Notes: generated from the letters alone by a model not told the origin. A DNA stretch of 32,852 bases from CAZBLK01 sp964492715 (GCA_964492715.1 CAZBLK010000027.1:1-32852), one strand, 5' to 3'; positions 23,787 through 32,221 are shown, counted from the stretch's first letter. Translations and numbers: made by a program.

Positions 23787-25376
23787 ATGATAAAAAGAAG
23801 AACATTAGCTATAGCACTTGCTATGCTTCTTACCTTTACACTTACAGGGTGTTTTAACGACACGCCAGAAGAACAGCCAACAGAAACGGCAACGCCTTCT
23901 CCTACACCAACAGAAGAAGTTGTAACCCCAAAAGAAGGCGGAACTTTAAACCTCTCTATGAGAGTTCCAAAAACGTTAAACCCTCTTTTAAACGAGGACA
24001 AAACAGTTGACACAATTTTAAAGCTTTTATTCGAGCCTTTAGTTGTGCTTGATGACGAGCTAAACCCAACGCCAAACGTTGCCGAAAGTTTTACGCTTGC
24101 ATCTGACGGCTCTAGCATGGTAATAAAACTTAGAGAAGATGTTTTTTGGAGTGATGGGATAAAGCTTTCAGCAGAAGACTTGGTTTACACGCTTGACGTG
24201 CTTAAAAGCGCACCCGATACATCATTGTACAAAGAATCTGTGCGGAACGTCTTACAACACACAAAGGTAGACGAAAACACAGTAAAGCTTACGTATGCAC
24301 AACCATTTGGCGGCTCAAGCTTCCTGTTAATGTTTCCGGTAATTCCAAAGCACCACTACTCACAGCCTGCTGCGGAAACTGACATGCTTCCGCTAGGAAA
24401 CGGCTTTTACACATTTGAAGCATACGAGCAAATGGAAAAGCTTACGCTTAAAAAGAACACAAATTGCTTTAGGGGCAAGCCATACATAAACGGCATAAGT
24501 GTACACATTACGCCTGATTACGAAACAGACATTCACACTTTCGAGCAAGGCATAACAGACTTGCTAGTTGCCGACATGAGCGTTTGGAGCAAATACAGCG
24601 GCACAAAAAACACCCAAAGCTACGAGTTTCCAACTACACTTTACGAGCTTATAGGCTTTAACCACGAAAAGCCTTTGACAGGAAACATACAAGTAAAGCG
24701 TGCTATTGCACAAGCAATTGATGTTTCGGACATTATAGCAAACGTTTACTTAACACATTCAGAAAAAACGCCTACACCAATTCATAAAAGCAGTTCGCTT
24801 TACAACAGTGAGGTTGATGTTGGTTTAAATCAGTTTGACTTGGAAAAGGCAAAACAGCAGCTTACGTATTCGGCTGTTAAAATAGAGCCTGACGAAACTC
24901 TTGAAATAATTGTGAACGAAGAAAACGAGTCACGGCAAAAAACTGCTGAAATAGTTTCTCAAGCATTAACAAAGCTTGAGCTTAACAACAAAGTTGTAAG
25001 CTTGCCGTTTGAAGAATATTTAAAAAGGCTGAACGAAAGAGATTACGACATTTTTGTCGGCGGTTTTAACATGTCGCTTGTTCCGGACTTTACGTTTATG
25101 CTTCATTCATCACAAGCTGAAAACGGAACAAACTATTTTTCATACGCCGACACAATTATGGACAACTTTTTGCAAAGTGCGTTTAACGCAAACAGCGACT
25201 TCCTTTTTAAAACTGCACTTAAAAACGTGCAAAAGCAAATTGTTACAGAATTGCCGTTTATAGGAATAGCGTACAAAAAAACGTCTCTCATTACAGACGC
25301 AAGAGTATACGGCGACAAAAAGCCAAAAATCAACAACCCATTTTATAACATAAACGAGTGGTTTTTAAATGACTGA
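23787..25376 (+). CDS. Peptide/oligopeptide-type ABC transporter substrate-binding lipoprotein (SBP family 5)
   Basis: This 529-residue extracellular lipoprotein has a signal peptide ending in lipobox LTGC (Cys22), a Pro/Thr/Glu-rich linker, then the family-5 solute-binding fold: EGGTLNLSMR, LNPLL, NVAESFTLASDGSSMVIKLR, VFWSDGIKLSAEDLVYTLD, VKRAIAQAIDVSDI. Such proteins bind peptides, nickel or sugars; the ligand is unknown. No permease or ATPase gene is nearby, so it must share a transporter or act alone. An in-frame TTG 12 bases upstream is part of the ribosome site GGAGG, so ATG 23787 is used. The end overlaps the next start by 8 bases. Confidence 0.93.
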   Translation: MIKRRTLAIALAMLLTFTLTGCFNDTPEEQPTETATPSPTPTEEVVTPKEGGTLNLSMRVPKTLNPLLNEDKTVDTILKLLFEPLVVLDDELNPTPNVAESFTLASDGSSMVIKLREDVFWSDGIKLSAEDLVYTLDVLKSAPDTSLYKESVRNVLQHTKVDENTVKLTYAQPFGGSSFLLMFPVIPKHHYSQPAAETDMLPLGNGFYTFEAYEQMEKLTLKKNTNCFRGKPYINGISVHITPDYETDIHTFEQGITDLLVADMSVWSKYSGTKNTQSYEFPTTLYELIGFNHEKPLTGNIQVKRAIAQAIDVSDIIANVYLTHSEKTPTPIHKSSSLYNSEVDVGLNQFDLEKAKQQLTYSAVKIEPDETLEIIVNEENESRQKTAEIVSQALTKLELNNKVVSLPFEEYLKRLNERDYDIFVGGFNMSLVPDFTFMLHSSQAENGTNYFSYADTIMDNFLQSAFNANSDFLFKTALKNVQKQIVTELPFIGIAYKKTSLITDARVYGDKKPKINNPFYNINEWFLND

Positions 25377-26307
25377 ACTTAGACAAGACTTTTTAACAGG
25401 CGACTGGGTGACAATTGCACCAGACCGTGACAAACGTCCGCTTACTTTTAAAGCAGCAACAAGCACCAGCGAAAGAAGCGACATAAACTGCCCATTTTGC
25501 CCCGAAAATAAGCACATTACGCCCAAGGAAACTTATTCCAAAGGGCGTATTCGTGTTGTGCCAAACCTTTACCCTGCTTTGCAGCCAGAAAGCGAGAAAG
25601 GTTTTGGCTACCATGAGGTGCTTATAGACACACCAAACCACATGGAAAAACTGCACGAGTTTTCGGCAGAAAACATTTGTGAAATAATTGGAGCTTTGCA
25701 GCAAAGAATAGAGTTTTTTTCAAGTGATGAAAAAATAAAGCACATTCAAGTGTTTAAAAACAACGGTGTAAAAGCAGGGGCAAGCATTTTCCATCCCCAC
25801 TGGCAAATTGTGGCAATGCCATTTGTTGCACAAAAACATTTAACAATGCTTAACAACTTTACTTCTTATAAGCAAAAAAACGGAAGCTGCTTTTTATGTG
25901 ACGAAGTTAAAACAGTAATTGACGAAAAGGAAAACTTAATTTGTGAAAACGAAGACTTTGTTGCATATGCACCGCACGCTTCGCTTTTCAGCTACGGTGT
26001 AACAATTGCACCAAAAAAACATTTTTCCGATATTTGCCAATTAGATGTAAAACATATGTACAATTTGTCAATAATATTAAAGTCAGTCCTTACAGCGTAC
26101 AACAAAGTTTTTAAAAATGGGCTGGACTACAACATTTGCTTGCAAAACACCCCACTTTTATGTAATAATAGCGAATATTGGCACTTTTTCTTGCATATAA
26201 TACCAAGACTTGGAAGCCTTGCAGGATTTGAGCTTTCGACAGGCTGTTACATCAATTCAGTAGAGCCGAAAAAGGCGGCTTCTGTTTTGCGTGACGCTTT
26301 GAAATAA
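25369..26307 (+). CDS. galT: GalT-like hexose-1-phosphate uridylyltransferase family protein
   Basis: The 312 residues match the GalT branch of the HIT superfamily: DFLTGDWVTIAPDRDKRP, a zinc-site pair CPFC (41-44), PNLYPAL, GYHEVLIDTP, and the active-site HPHWQ (142-146), where the central His is the nucleophile in GalT. A second Cys pair, CFLC (174-177), precedes the C-terminal half. Classical GalT exchanges UMP between UDP-glucose and galactose-1-phosphate. No galactose genes are nearby and the motif has Trp in place of the usual Gly, so it may be a related nucleotidyl transferase or phosphorylase. ATG overlaps the preceding stop. Confidence 0.8.
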   Translation: MTELRQDFLTGDWVTIAPDRDKRPLTFKAATSTSERSDINCPFCPENKHITPKETYSKGRIRVVPNLYPALQPESEKGFGYHEVLIDTPNHMEKLHEFSAENICEIIGALQQRIEFFSSDEKIKHIQVFKNNGVKAGASIFHPHWQIVAMPFVAQKHLTMLNNFTSYKQKNGSCFLCDEVKTVIDEKENLICENEDFVAYAPHASLFSYGVTIAPKKHFSDICQLDVKHMYNLSIILKSVLTAYNKVFKNGLDYNICLQNTPLLCNNSEYWHFFLHIIPRLGSLAGFELSTGCYINSVEPKKAASVLRDALK

Positions 26308-26321
26308 GGAGGTTGATAACA

Positions 26322-27263
26322 GTGTTACGGCTTAGTGTTTTAGCAGGCGGCAATTCAACTGAGCATGACGTGTCCATGCTTTCGGCTTCATATATAATGG
26401 ATAGCCTTAACAAAGCAAAGTACGATATTAGCCTTATTACAATTCCAAAGGAAAAAGAAACTGGCTGGATTAGACAGCTTCTTGAAAACCCTCCCGACAT
26501 AGTTTTAAGTGCGCTTCATGGCGGCTTGGGCGAAAACGGCGCAATTCAAGGGCTTTTGGAGTGTATGGGAATACCGTACATAGGCAGCAAGGTTATGTCA
26601 AGTGCAATTAGCCTTGACAAGCAAATGGCGAAGCAGTTGATGACGTTAAACAGCGTTCAAGTTCCTGAAGGTGTGCTTGTAAAACACAGCGCACCACTAA
26701 ACGAGCATCTGGCAAAAATCCGTGAAATCGGCTTTCCGCTAGTTGTAAAGCCAAACAGCGGCGGCTCTAGCATTGGTGTAAAAATTGTTTCGTCTGAACT
26801 TTCGCTAATTGACGCTGTAGAACAAGTTAAGCGTGAATATAAAGACGACGTCCTTATCGAACGGTATATAAAAGGCATGGAAGTAACGTGCGGTGTTGTA
26901 GAAACAAAAGATGGGCTTGAAGTTTTAACTGTGCTGGACATAGAAACCGACAACGAGTTTTTCGACTATGAGGCAAAATACACCGAGCACATGAGCAAAG
27001 TGGAGCTTTCACGCTTGCCGGAATTTATGCAAACAATGATAAAGGAAATTGCAAAAAAGGTTTTCAGCGTCCTTTGCTGCACAGGTTACGGCAGGGTAGA
27101 CATGATAGTAGCCGACGAGCAAATTTATGTAATAGAAATGAATACACTCCCAGGGCTAACCCCCCACAGCTTAATACCAAAGGCAGCAACAAGCGGCGGA
27201 ACAACGTTTGCACAATTTTTAGACAGCTTAATAAACTTCGAGCTGGAAAAGCAAACGCATTAA
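26322..27263 (+). CDS. ddl: D-alanine--D-alanine ligase
   Basis: Ddl makes the D-Ala-D-Ala dipeptide for peptidoglycan with ATP. The 313-residue ATP-grasp enzyme shows VLAGGNSTEHDVS (7-18, with Glu14), SALHGGLGENGAIQGLLE (63-80), VKPNSGGSSIGVK, and the metal-binding end GRVDMIV...YVIEMNTLPGLTPHSLIPKAA. The start is GTG (26322) because AAGGAGG (26306-26312) lies 9 bases upstream; an in-frame TTG at 26313 abuts the ribosome site too closely. It is the sixth gene of the polA run. A folded GC-rich element follows before metG. Confidence 0.95.
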   Translation: MLRLSVLAGGNSTEHDVSMLSASYIMDSLNKAKYDISLITIPKEKETGWIRQLLENPPDIVLSALHGGLGENGAIQGLLECMGIPYIGSKVMSSAISLDKQMAKQLMTLNSVQVPEGVLVKHSAPLNEHLAKIREIGFPLVVKPNSGGSSIGVKIVSSELSLIDAVEQVKREYKDDVLIERYIKGMEVTCGVVETKDGLEVLTVLDIETDNEFFDYEAKYTEHMSKVELSRLPEFMQTMIKEIAKKVFSVLCCTGYGRVDMIVADEQIYVIEMNTLPGLTPHSLIPKAATSGGTTFAQFLDSLINFELEKQTH

Positions 27264-27288
27264 CGAATAACCAACAATCACACAAAAA

Positions 27289-27348
27289 AAGGGTCAAGGG
27301 GCAAGCCCCTTGCGGGGGTTTGGGGGCACACCCCCAAGGTCTACCCTT
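27289..27348 (+). repeat. GC-rich three-stem element between ddl and metG
   Basis: AAGGGT (27289-27294) pairs with ACCCTT (27343-27348) as a closing stem. Inside it are two perfect 7-bp hairpins: CAAGGGG/CCCCTTG with loop CAAG (27295-27312) and TTGGGGG/CCCCCAA with loop CACA (27320-27337). No U run follows. The second hairpin shares its core with the element at 11249. Confidence 0.65.
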
Positions 27349-27371
27349 AACTATACAAAGGAGGAACACGA

Positions 27372-29354
27372 ATGGACAACCAAAAAACGTTTTACATCAC
27401 CACACCAATATATTACCCAAGCGACAAACTCCATATCGGACACTCATACACAACAGTAGCCGCCGACACAATGGCACGCTACAAAAAACTTCGTGGGTTT
27501 GACACAAAGTTTTTAACAGGCACAGATGAGCACGGCCAAAAAATTGAACGTGTTGCAAAGGTTGCAGGCAAAACGCCAAAGGAATATGTAGACGGCATAG
27601 TTTCAGGAATAAAAGAACTTTGGAAGCTTCTCGACATAGAATACGACTACTTCATTCGTACAACAGACGACTACCACATTAAAGCCGTTCAAAAAATATT
27701 TAAAAAGCTGTACGACCAAGGCGACATTTATAAAAGTGAGTACGAAGGCTTGTACTGTACACAGTGCGAAACGTTTTTCACAGAAATTCAGCTAAAAGAA
27801 GGCAACTGCCCGGACTGTGGCAGAGGTGTAGAAAAAGTTAAGGAAGAAAGCTACTTCTTTAAGCTTTCAAAATATCAGGACAGGCTTATTAAACATATTG
27901 AGGAAAACCCAACATTCATTTCTCCAATGACAAGGCAAAACGAAATGATAAACAACTTCCTAAAGCCAGGGCTTGAAGACTTGTGCGTTTCTCGCACATC
28001 TTTCAAATGGGGCGTGCCTGTAGATTTTGACAACAAACACGTCGTTTACGTTTGGATAGACGCACTTTCAAACTATATAACAAAGCTTGGCTACACGTCC
28101 GACGACGAAACAGACTTTAACAAATATTGGCCTGCTGACGTTCACCTTGTTGGCAAAGAAATTGTTCGTTTCCACACAATTATTTGGCCTGCAATGCTTA
28201 TGGCGTTGGACATTCCGCTTCCAAAACAAATTTTTGGCCACGGCTGGCTTGTAATTGACGGCGGCAAAATGTCAAAGTCAAAAGGAAACGTTGTAGACCC
28301 AAAGGTGCTTGTTTCAAAATATGGCGTTGACGCAATTAGGTACTTTTTAATGCGTGAAGTAGCTTTTGGGCAAGACGGAAACTTTTCAAACGAAGCACTT
28401 ATTCAAAGAATTAATTCCGACCTTGCAAACGACTTGGGCAACTTACTCTCACGCACAGTAGGCATGATAGAAAAATATTTCGAGGGCAAGCTTCCAAAAG
28501 AACAAACCGAAACAAAGTTTGACAAAGAGCTTATCGAAATGGCTACAGCTTTGCCTAAAAAGTACGAAGCTCACATGGAAAAACTTTTGTTCAGTGACGC
28601 TTTAATTGAAATTTGGAACTTAATTCGCCGCACAAACAAATATACAGACGAAACAGAGCCTTGGGTTTTGGTGAAGGACGAAAGCAAGCGTGCAGAGCTT
28701 GCAAACGTAATGTACAACCTTGCTGAAACGCTTCGTATTGTTTCTGTTTTAATACAGCCTTTTATGCCAACATCAGCTAAGGAAATTCAAAAGCAGCTTA
28801 ACATGCTGTCAAACGCTGACGCTTTAACGTGGGAAGCTACCGAAAAGTTTGGGCTTTTGGACAAAGAAATTGCAATTGAAAAAGGTGCAATTCTTTTCCC
28901 AAGAATTGACATGAAAAAGGAGTTTGCAGAGCTTGAAGCTTTAATGGCAGAAGCGCAAAAGTCAAGCATTGCAAACGTTGCAAACAAGCAAGAAGCGCAA
29001 AAAGAACAAGAACAAAAAGCAGAGACAAAATATGCGGAGTTTGACGACTTCTGTAAAATTAGCCTTAAAATAGGCGAAATTTTAGAGTGTGAAAAGCTTA
29101 AAGGCTCGGACAAGCTTTTAAAATCGCAAGTTAAAATTGGAAACGAAGTTCGCCAAATTCTTTCAGGCATAGCAAAGCACTACACTCCAGAAGAAATGGT
29201 CGGCAAAAAAGTAGCGGTTGTGGAAAACTTGAAGCCACGTAAAATTATGGGGCATGAATCCCAAGGTATGTTACTTGCGGCAGAGGACGAAAGCGGCGCA
29301 CTTTCGCTTTTAACTTTGGACAGAAGCTTAGAAAGCGGCTCGGTGATAAGCTAA
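27372..29354 (+). CDS. metG: Methionyl-tRNA synthetase
   Basis: It charges tRNA-Met and initiator tRNA with methionine. The 660 residues show HIGH (21-24), a four-Cys zinc knuckle (Cys129, Cys132, Cys146, Cys149), the catalytic-core block FGHGWLVIDGGKMSKSKGN with KMSKS (299-303), the anticodon-binding helical domain, then a Lys/Glu/Gln linker (about 525-550) and a C-terminal tRNA-binding OB-fold domain (about 555-660; FCKISLKIGEILECEKL). This is the dimeric architecture. ATG follows AAAGGAGG. No T-box is visible upstream. Its stop overlaps the tatD start by one base (TAATG). Confidence 0.98.
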   Translation: MDNQKTFYITTPIYYPSDKLHIGHSYTTVAADTMARYKKLRGFDTKFLTGTDEHGQKIERVAKVAGKTPKEYVDGIVSGIKELWKLLDIEYDYFIRTTDDYHIKAVQKIFKKLYDQGDIYKSEYEGLYCTQCETFFTEIQLKEGNCPDCGRGVEKVKEESYFFKLSKYQDRLIKHIEENPTFISPMTRQNEMINNFLKPGLEDLCVSRTSFKWGVPVDFDNKHVVYVWIDALSNYITKLGYTSDDETDFNKYWPADVHLVGKEIVRFHTIIWPAMLMALDIPLPKQIFGHGWLVIDGGKMSKSKGNVVDPKVLVSKYGVDAIRYFLMREVAFGQDGNFSNEALIQRINSDLANDLGNLLSRTVGMIEKYFEGKLPKEQTETKFDKELIEMATALPKKYEAHMEKLLFSDALIEIWNLIRRTNKYTDETEPWVLVKDESKRAELANVMYNLAETLRIVSVLIQPFMPTSAKEIQKQLNMLSNADALTWEATEKFGLLDKEIAIEKGAILFPRIDMKKEFAELEALMAEAQKSSIANVANKQEAQKEQEQKAETKYAEFDDFCKISLKIGEILECEKLKGSDKLLKSQVKIGNEVRQILSGIAKHYTPEEMVGKKVAVVENLKPRKIMGHESQGMLLAAEDESGALSLLTLDRSLESGSVIS

Positions 29355-30127
29355 TGTACTTTGAATCACATGCACATTACGACGACAAACGCTACAAAAA
29401 GGATAGGGACGAGCTTCTTAAAATAATGCACGAAAATGGTGTAAGCTACATTGTAAACGTAGGCGCAGACATGCCATCAACAGAGTTTAGCCGTGGGCTT
29501 GCCGAAAAATACGACTTCATTTATTTTTCGCCAGGCGTTCACCCACACGAGGTTAAAAGCATGACAGACGACGACTTGGCAAAGCTTGAACAGTATTGCT
29601 CACACGAAAAATGCGTTGCTGTAGGCGAAATTGGGCTTGATTATCACTACGAGTTTTCCCCAAAGGATTTGCAGGTGCACTGGTTTAAAAAACAGCTTGA
29701 GCTTTCCAAAAAAGTTAACCTCCCTGTAATAATTCACTCAAGGGAAGCGTCGCAGCAAACGTTTGACATAATAAAAGAAAGCGGTGTTCGTCAAGGGGTA
29801 ATCCACTGCTATTCCGGTGCTTCACAAATGGCTTTAGACTACGTTGACATGGGTTTTTATATAGGCATAGGGGGCGTTGTAACATTTGACAACGCTAGCC
29901 GCCTAAGGAAAGTTGTGGAAGATATTCCAATTGAAAGCATTTTAATTGAAACAGATGCACCATATTTAACCCCAGAACCGCACCGTGGCCAGAGAAATAA
30001 TTCCATTTTCTTAAAGCACGTAGTTGACAAAATTGCTGAAATAAAAGGGCTTTCCCCTTTAGACGTTGCAAACATTACGGAAGAAAATGGGAAGAAACTG
30101 TTTTTTTCTAAAAAAGGTATTGCATAA
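29354..30127 (+). CDS. tatD: TatD-family metal-dependent DNase/hydrolase
   Basis: This cytoplasmic 3'-5' DNase-like hydrolase of the amidohydrolase superfamily has 257 residues. Metal ligands are visible: His6 and His8 (ESHAHYD), Glu92 (GEIGLDYHY), His128 (IIHSREAS), His151 (IHCYSG) and Asp201 (ETDAPYLTPEPHRG). The domain is complete. metG-tatD (yabD) adjacency is conserved in Firmicutes, and the one-base overlap with metG indicates translational coupling. A promoter-like pair starts within its last codons and a terminator hairpin follows at 30165-30200. Confidence 0.96.
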   Translation: MYFESHAHYDDKRYKKDRDELLKIMHENGVSYIVNVGADMPSTEFSRGLAEKYDFIYFSPGVHPHEVKSMTDDDLAKLEQYCSHEKCVAVGEIGLDYHYEFSPKDLQVHWFKKQLELSKKVNLPVIIHSREASQQTFDIIKESGVRQGVIHCYSGASQMALDYVDMGFYIGIGGVVTFDNASRLRKVVEDIPIESILIETDAPYLTPEPHRGQRNNSIFLKHVVDKIAEIKGLSPLDVANITEENGKKLFFSKKGIA

Positions 30128-30148
30128 TTGTTACAAATGTGTTAATAT
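30120..30148 (+). promoter_or_regulatory. Possible promoter at the tatD 3' end
   Basis: TTGCAT (30120-30125), 17 bases and TAATAT (30143-30148). It would start RNA about 10 bases before the ORF at 30165. It contains ACAAATGT, also found in the palindrome at 7970-7985. Confidence 0.4.
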
Positions 30149-30164
30149 AAGTTCATAAAGCTTA

Positions 30165-30200
30165 ATGAGGATATACATTCTACTGTATATCCTCATTTTT
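30165..30200 (+). terminator. Probable terminator of the polA...tatD run
   Basis: ATGAGGATATAC (30165-30176) pairs perfectly over 12 bp with GTATATCCTCAT (30185-30196), loop of 8, then TTTT. It lies 37 bases after the tatD stop. Confidence 0.8.
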
Positions 30201-30512
30201 ACGCTTTTTGCCCTGATTTTGTGCAAGTTGTATAATGGTCAGCTTGCCAAAAAGCCAAGCAAAAAATTTGTTGCCAGATTATATCGCAAAAAAATACAAT
30301 TCTTATCACAATTAGACATTAACTTATGTTTAATGTTTAATATAAGTGGCAATAAATTTATTAGCTTAAAATTATTCAAAGACGCCGAAAATCAACATCA
30401 TGCTTTTTATGAAAAAAGAATAAGTTCAAAATGTTTAAAAAACGTTGCAAAATTAACGCCCGAACAAAAACTTATTCGTGAAAGGCAAAATAACAGCTTC
30501 GGAAAATGTTAG
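30165..30512 (+). CDS. Hypothetical small membrane-anchored protein (doubtful)
   Basis: This 115-residue frame would encode an N-terminal membrane helix (IYILLYILIFTLFALILC) followed by a basic, Lys-rich tail. No family is recognised. Its ATG is the first triplet of a terminator-like hairpin, there is no good ribosome site, and the sequence is AT-rich like decayed DNA. Against this, a promoter-like pair lies just upstream and the hydrophobic-then-basic layout is protein-like. It may be real, a remnant, or a chance frame. Confidence 0.35.
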   Translation: MRIYILLYILIFTLFALILCKLYNGQLAKKPSKKFVARLYRKKIQFLSQLDINLCLMFNISGNKFISLKLFKDAENQHHAFYEKRISSKCLKNVAKLTPEQKLIRERQNNSFGKC

Positions 30513-30518
30513 GAAATT

Positions 30519-30525
30519 TTCGACA
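30519..30525 (-). promoter_or_regulatory. 0A-box-like site upstream of the G5/3D gene
   Basis: TGTCGAA on the minus strand is an exact 0A-box core about 50 bases before the start codon. It lies in a small symmetrical region (ACATTTT ... AAAATGT, 30523-30541). Single 7-base matches can occur by chance. Confidence 0.3.
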
Positions 30526-30572
30526 TTTTATTACGAAAATGTTAAGTCTTGTTGACAAAGGGAGGAAAATTA

Positions 30573-31658
30573 TTGTCAAGATATTTAAGAGTTATCGTTT
30601 TAGTTATTATTCTTCTTACAGCCTTTGCAGGCACAGTAAGTGCGTATAACGCAACAGATAACGAGTCTAATTTAAAAATAGAAGTAAAGGTAACAGACAG
30701 GGGCAAAACAACCGTTTACAAAACGTCAAAGGAAACAATCGGCGATTTCTTTGCTGAAAACGGCATTAGTCTTGGTGAATACGACAGCATAGCTTTTCCG
30801 CTTACAGACTCTGTAAGGTCACGGGCGGACGCTAAAGAAATTACAATTTCTCGTGGTTTCGTTGTGTTTGCTGAAATTGGTGAAAATTCAAAGGGCGTGC
30901 CAGTTAAAGGTGGTTCAACTGTCGAAACACTTATTAATGTTTTAAAGGAAGAAACAGGCAAGGAGTACTCCTATTCGGGCAACATTTACAAAATGCTTGA
31001 ACCAGGCGACATGATTGAGCTTTCTGAAATTACTGAAACATTTGCTGTAGAAACTGTAAATGAAGCTGTAACATACGCTGCTGACATTGAAGAAGAAGTA
31101 GTTACGCTTACAGAAGTTGTTCCTTTTGAAACAGAAATTCGCACAACGTTTGATTTGAGTTCGGGCGAAGAAAAGGTTTTGCAAAATGGCGTTAACGGCG
31201 AAAAAGAAAGCACTTTTAAAGTAACAAAAGCTGGCGGCGTTGAACAAGCAAAAGAGCTTGTTAAAGAAAACGTTACAAAAAAGCCAGTTAAGAAAATTGT
31301 TGAATACGGCATTGCAGGCGTTTTAGAAGCTGATTTAAGCAAGCTTTCAATTGCTCAAACACACACTATGAACTCAACGGCTTATAGCGCAGGTTACAAA
31401 AGCACAGGCAAAAACCCTGGCGACCACGGCTACGGTGTAACTGCTTCTGGCGCATATGTAAGGCCGGGAATTGTTGCTGTTGACCCTAGGGTAATTCCGC
31501 TTGGCACAAAGCTTTATGTGGAAGGCTACGGCTACGCTGTGGCGGCTGACACAGGCGGCGCAATTAAGGGCAACAAAATTGACTTGTACTATGAAAGTGA
31601 AGAAGCGGCAGACAGATATGGCAGAAAAAACATTACTGTTTACGTTTTGAATGAGTAA
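30573..31658 (+). CDS. Secreted G5 and 3D-domain cell-wall protein (YabE-like)
   Basis: The 361-residue protein has a signal peptide or N-terminal anchor (YLRVIVLVIILLTAFAGTVSA), two DUF348-like beta-grasp units (about 33-80 and 96-150), a G5 domain (about 172-245) and a C-terminal 3D domain (264-361). The three name-giving aspartates are present: Asp304 (VAVDPRVIPLG), Asp326 (AADTGGAIKGN) and Asp337 (KIDLYY). Related YabE/Sps proteins cleave or remodel peptidoglycan, partly like lytic transglycosylases. The start is TTG 30573 because GGGAGG (30560-30565) lies 7 bases upstream; a TTG at 30549 precedes the ribosome site. In Bacillus, yabE also follows metS-yabD, so the order is conserved. Confidence 0.94.
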   Translation: MSRYLRVIVLVIILLTAFAGTVSAYNATDNESNLKIEVKVTDRGKTTVYKTSKETIGDFFAENGISLGEYDSIAFPLTDSVRSRADAKEITISRGFVVFAEIGENSKGVPVKGGSTVETLINVLKEETGKEYSYSGNIYKMLEPGDMIELSEITETFAVETVNEAVTYAADIEEEVVTLTEVVPFETEIRTTFDLSSGEEKVLQNGVNGEKESTFKVTKAGGVEQAKELVKENVTKKPVKKIVEYGIAGVLEADLSKLSIAQTHTMNSTAYSAGYKSTGKNPGDHGYGVTASGAYVRPGIVAVDPRVIPLGTKLYVEGYGYAVAADTGGAIKGNKIDLYYESEEAADRYGRKNITVYVLNE

Positions 31659-31666
31659 TCTTACCC

Positions 31667-31702
31667 CCCCCTTTGGGATTTCCCAAAGGGGGATTATTTT
31701 TT
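31667..31702 (+). terminator. Intrinsic terminator of the G5/3D gene
   Basis: CCCCCTTTGGG (31667-31677) pairs perfectly with CCCAAAGGGGG (31682-31692), loop ATTT, followed by ATTATTTTTT, 8 bases after the stop. Confidence 0.96.
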
Positions 31703-31754
31703 AAATATACTTGACTTTATATTTGTAAAATGGAATTATCTCAACTTAAATAAA

Positions 31755-32159
31755 TTGTTCACCATTTTTCGTCAAAAAATCGTTGAAGTGTTCGATATTT
31801 TTGGCGCAAAAGGATTGGTGACTATAAAAACTAAAATTCCTGTATTGCACCTTATTTTATTAGACACTTTTCAAAACCACAAAACCATGGTTTTGCAAGG
31901 TATGAGCATTGAAAACTTAATTATTATGGGTATGCAGTCAGAATTTTGTGTGGATACAACGTGTAGAAGAGCTTTTTCTTTGGGATATAATAGCATACTT
32001 GTTAGTGATGCCCATTCTACATTTGACAACGATGTTTTACCTGCAGAAAAAATTATACAAAATGAAAACCGAATACTTGGCGGTAAGCCAGATGGTAGGT
32101 TTGTTAAGTTGAAAACGTCTGATGAAGTTGTACAATTAATTTATGGGGCTAAACCTTAA
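31755..32159 (+). pseudogene. Isochorismatase-family cysteine hydrolase remnant
   Basis: From about 31897 the frame reads as the C-terminal half of an isochorismatase-like hydrolase: IENLIIMGMQSEFCVDTTCR with the nucleophilic Cys, AFSLGYNSILVSDAHSTFD, and a C-terminal LGGKPDGRFVKLKTSDEVV. The preceding ~50 residues do not resemble the family, and the N-terminal segments carrying the catalytic Asp and Lys are missing. There is no ribosome site before the TTG at 31755. Internal ATG 31903 could open an 85-residue fragment without a full active site. The neighbourhood is repeat-rich and gene-free, consistent with decay. Confidence 0.8.
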
Positions 32160-32179
32160 CTTTGTAATGAGGCCAAACC

Positions 32180-32221
32180 CCTAGTCATTTGTAATTTTGA
32201 CCAATGTATACATGTAGATTA
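32180..32221 (+). repeat. Imperfect direct repeat, copy 1
   Basis: Starts CCTAGTCATTTG and ends ATGTAGATTA. The same start, a divergent middle and the same end recur at 32386-32425, 206 bases downstream. Confidence 0.65.

Noticed and set aside
26313..26321. Upstream TTG start for ddl
   Set aside because: It directly abuts AAGGAGG with no spacing; GTG at 26322 has normal spacing and fits the family N-terminus.
27264..27371. T-box riboswitch upstream of metG
   Set aside because: The gap is only 108 bases, with no T-box sequence, specifier loop or terminator U run.
30549..30572. Upstream TTG start for the G5/3D gene
   Set aside because: GGGAGG lies downstream of it; TTG at 30573 is 7 bases after that site and begins the signal peptide correctly.
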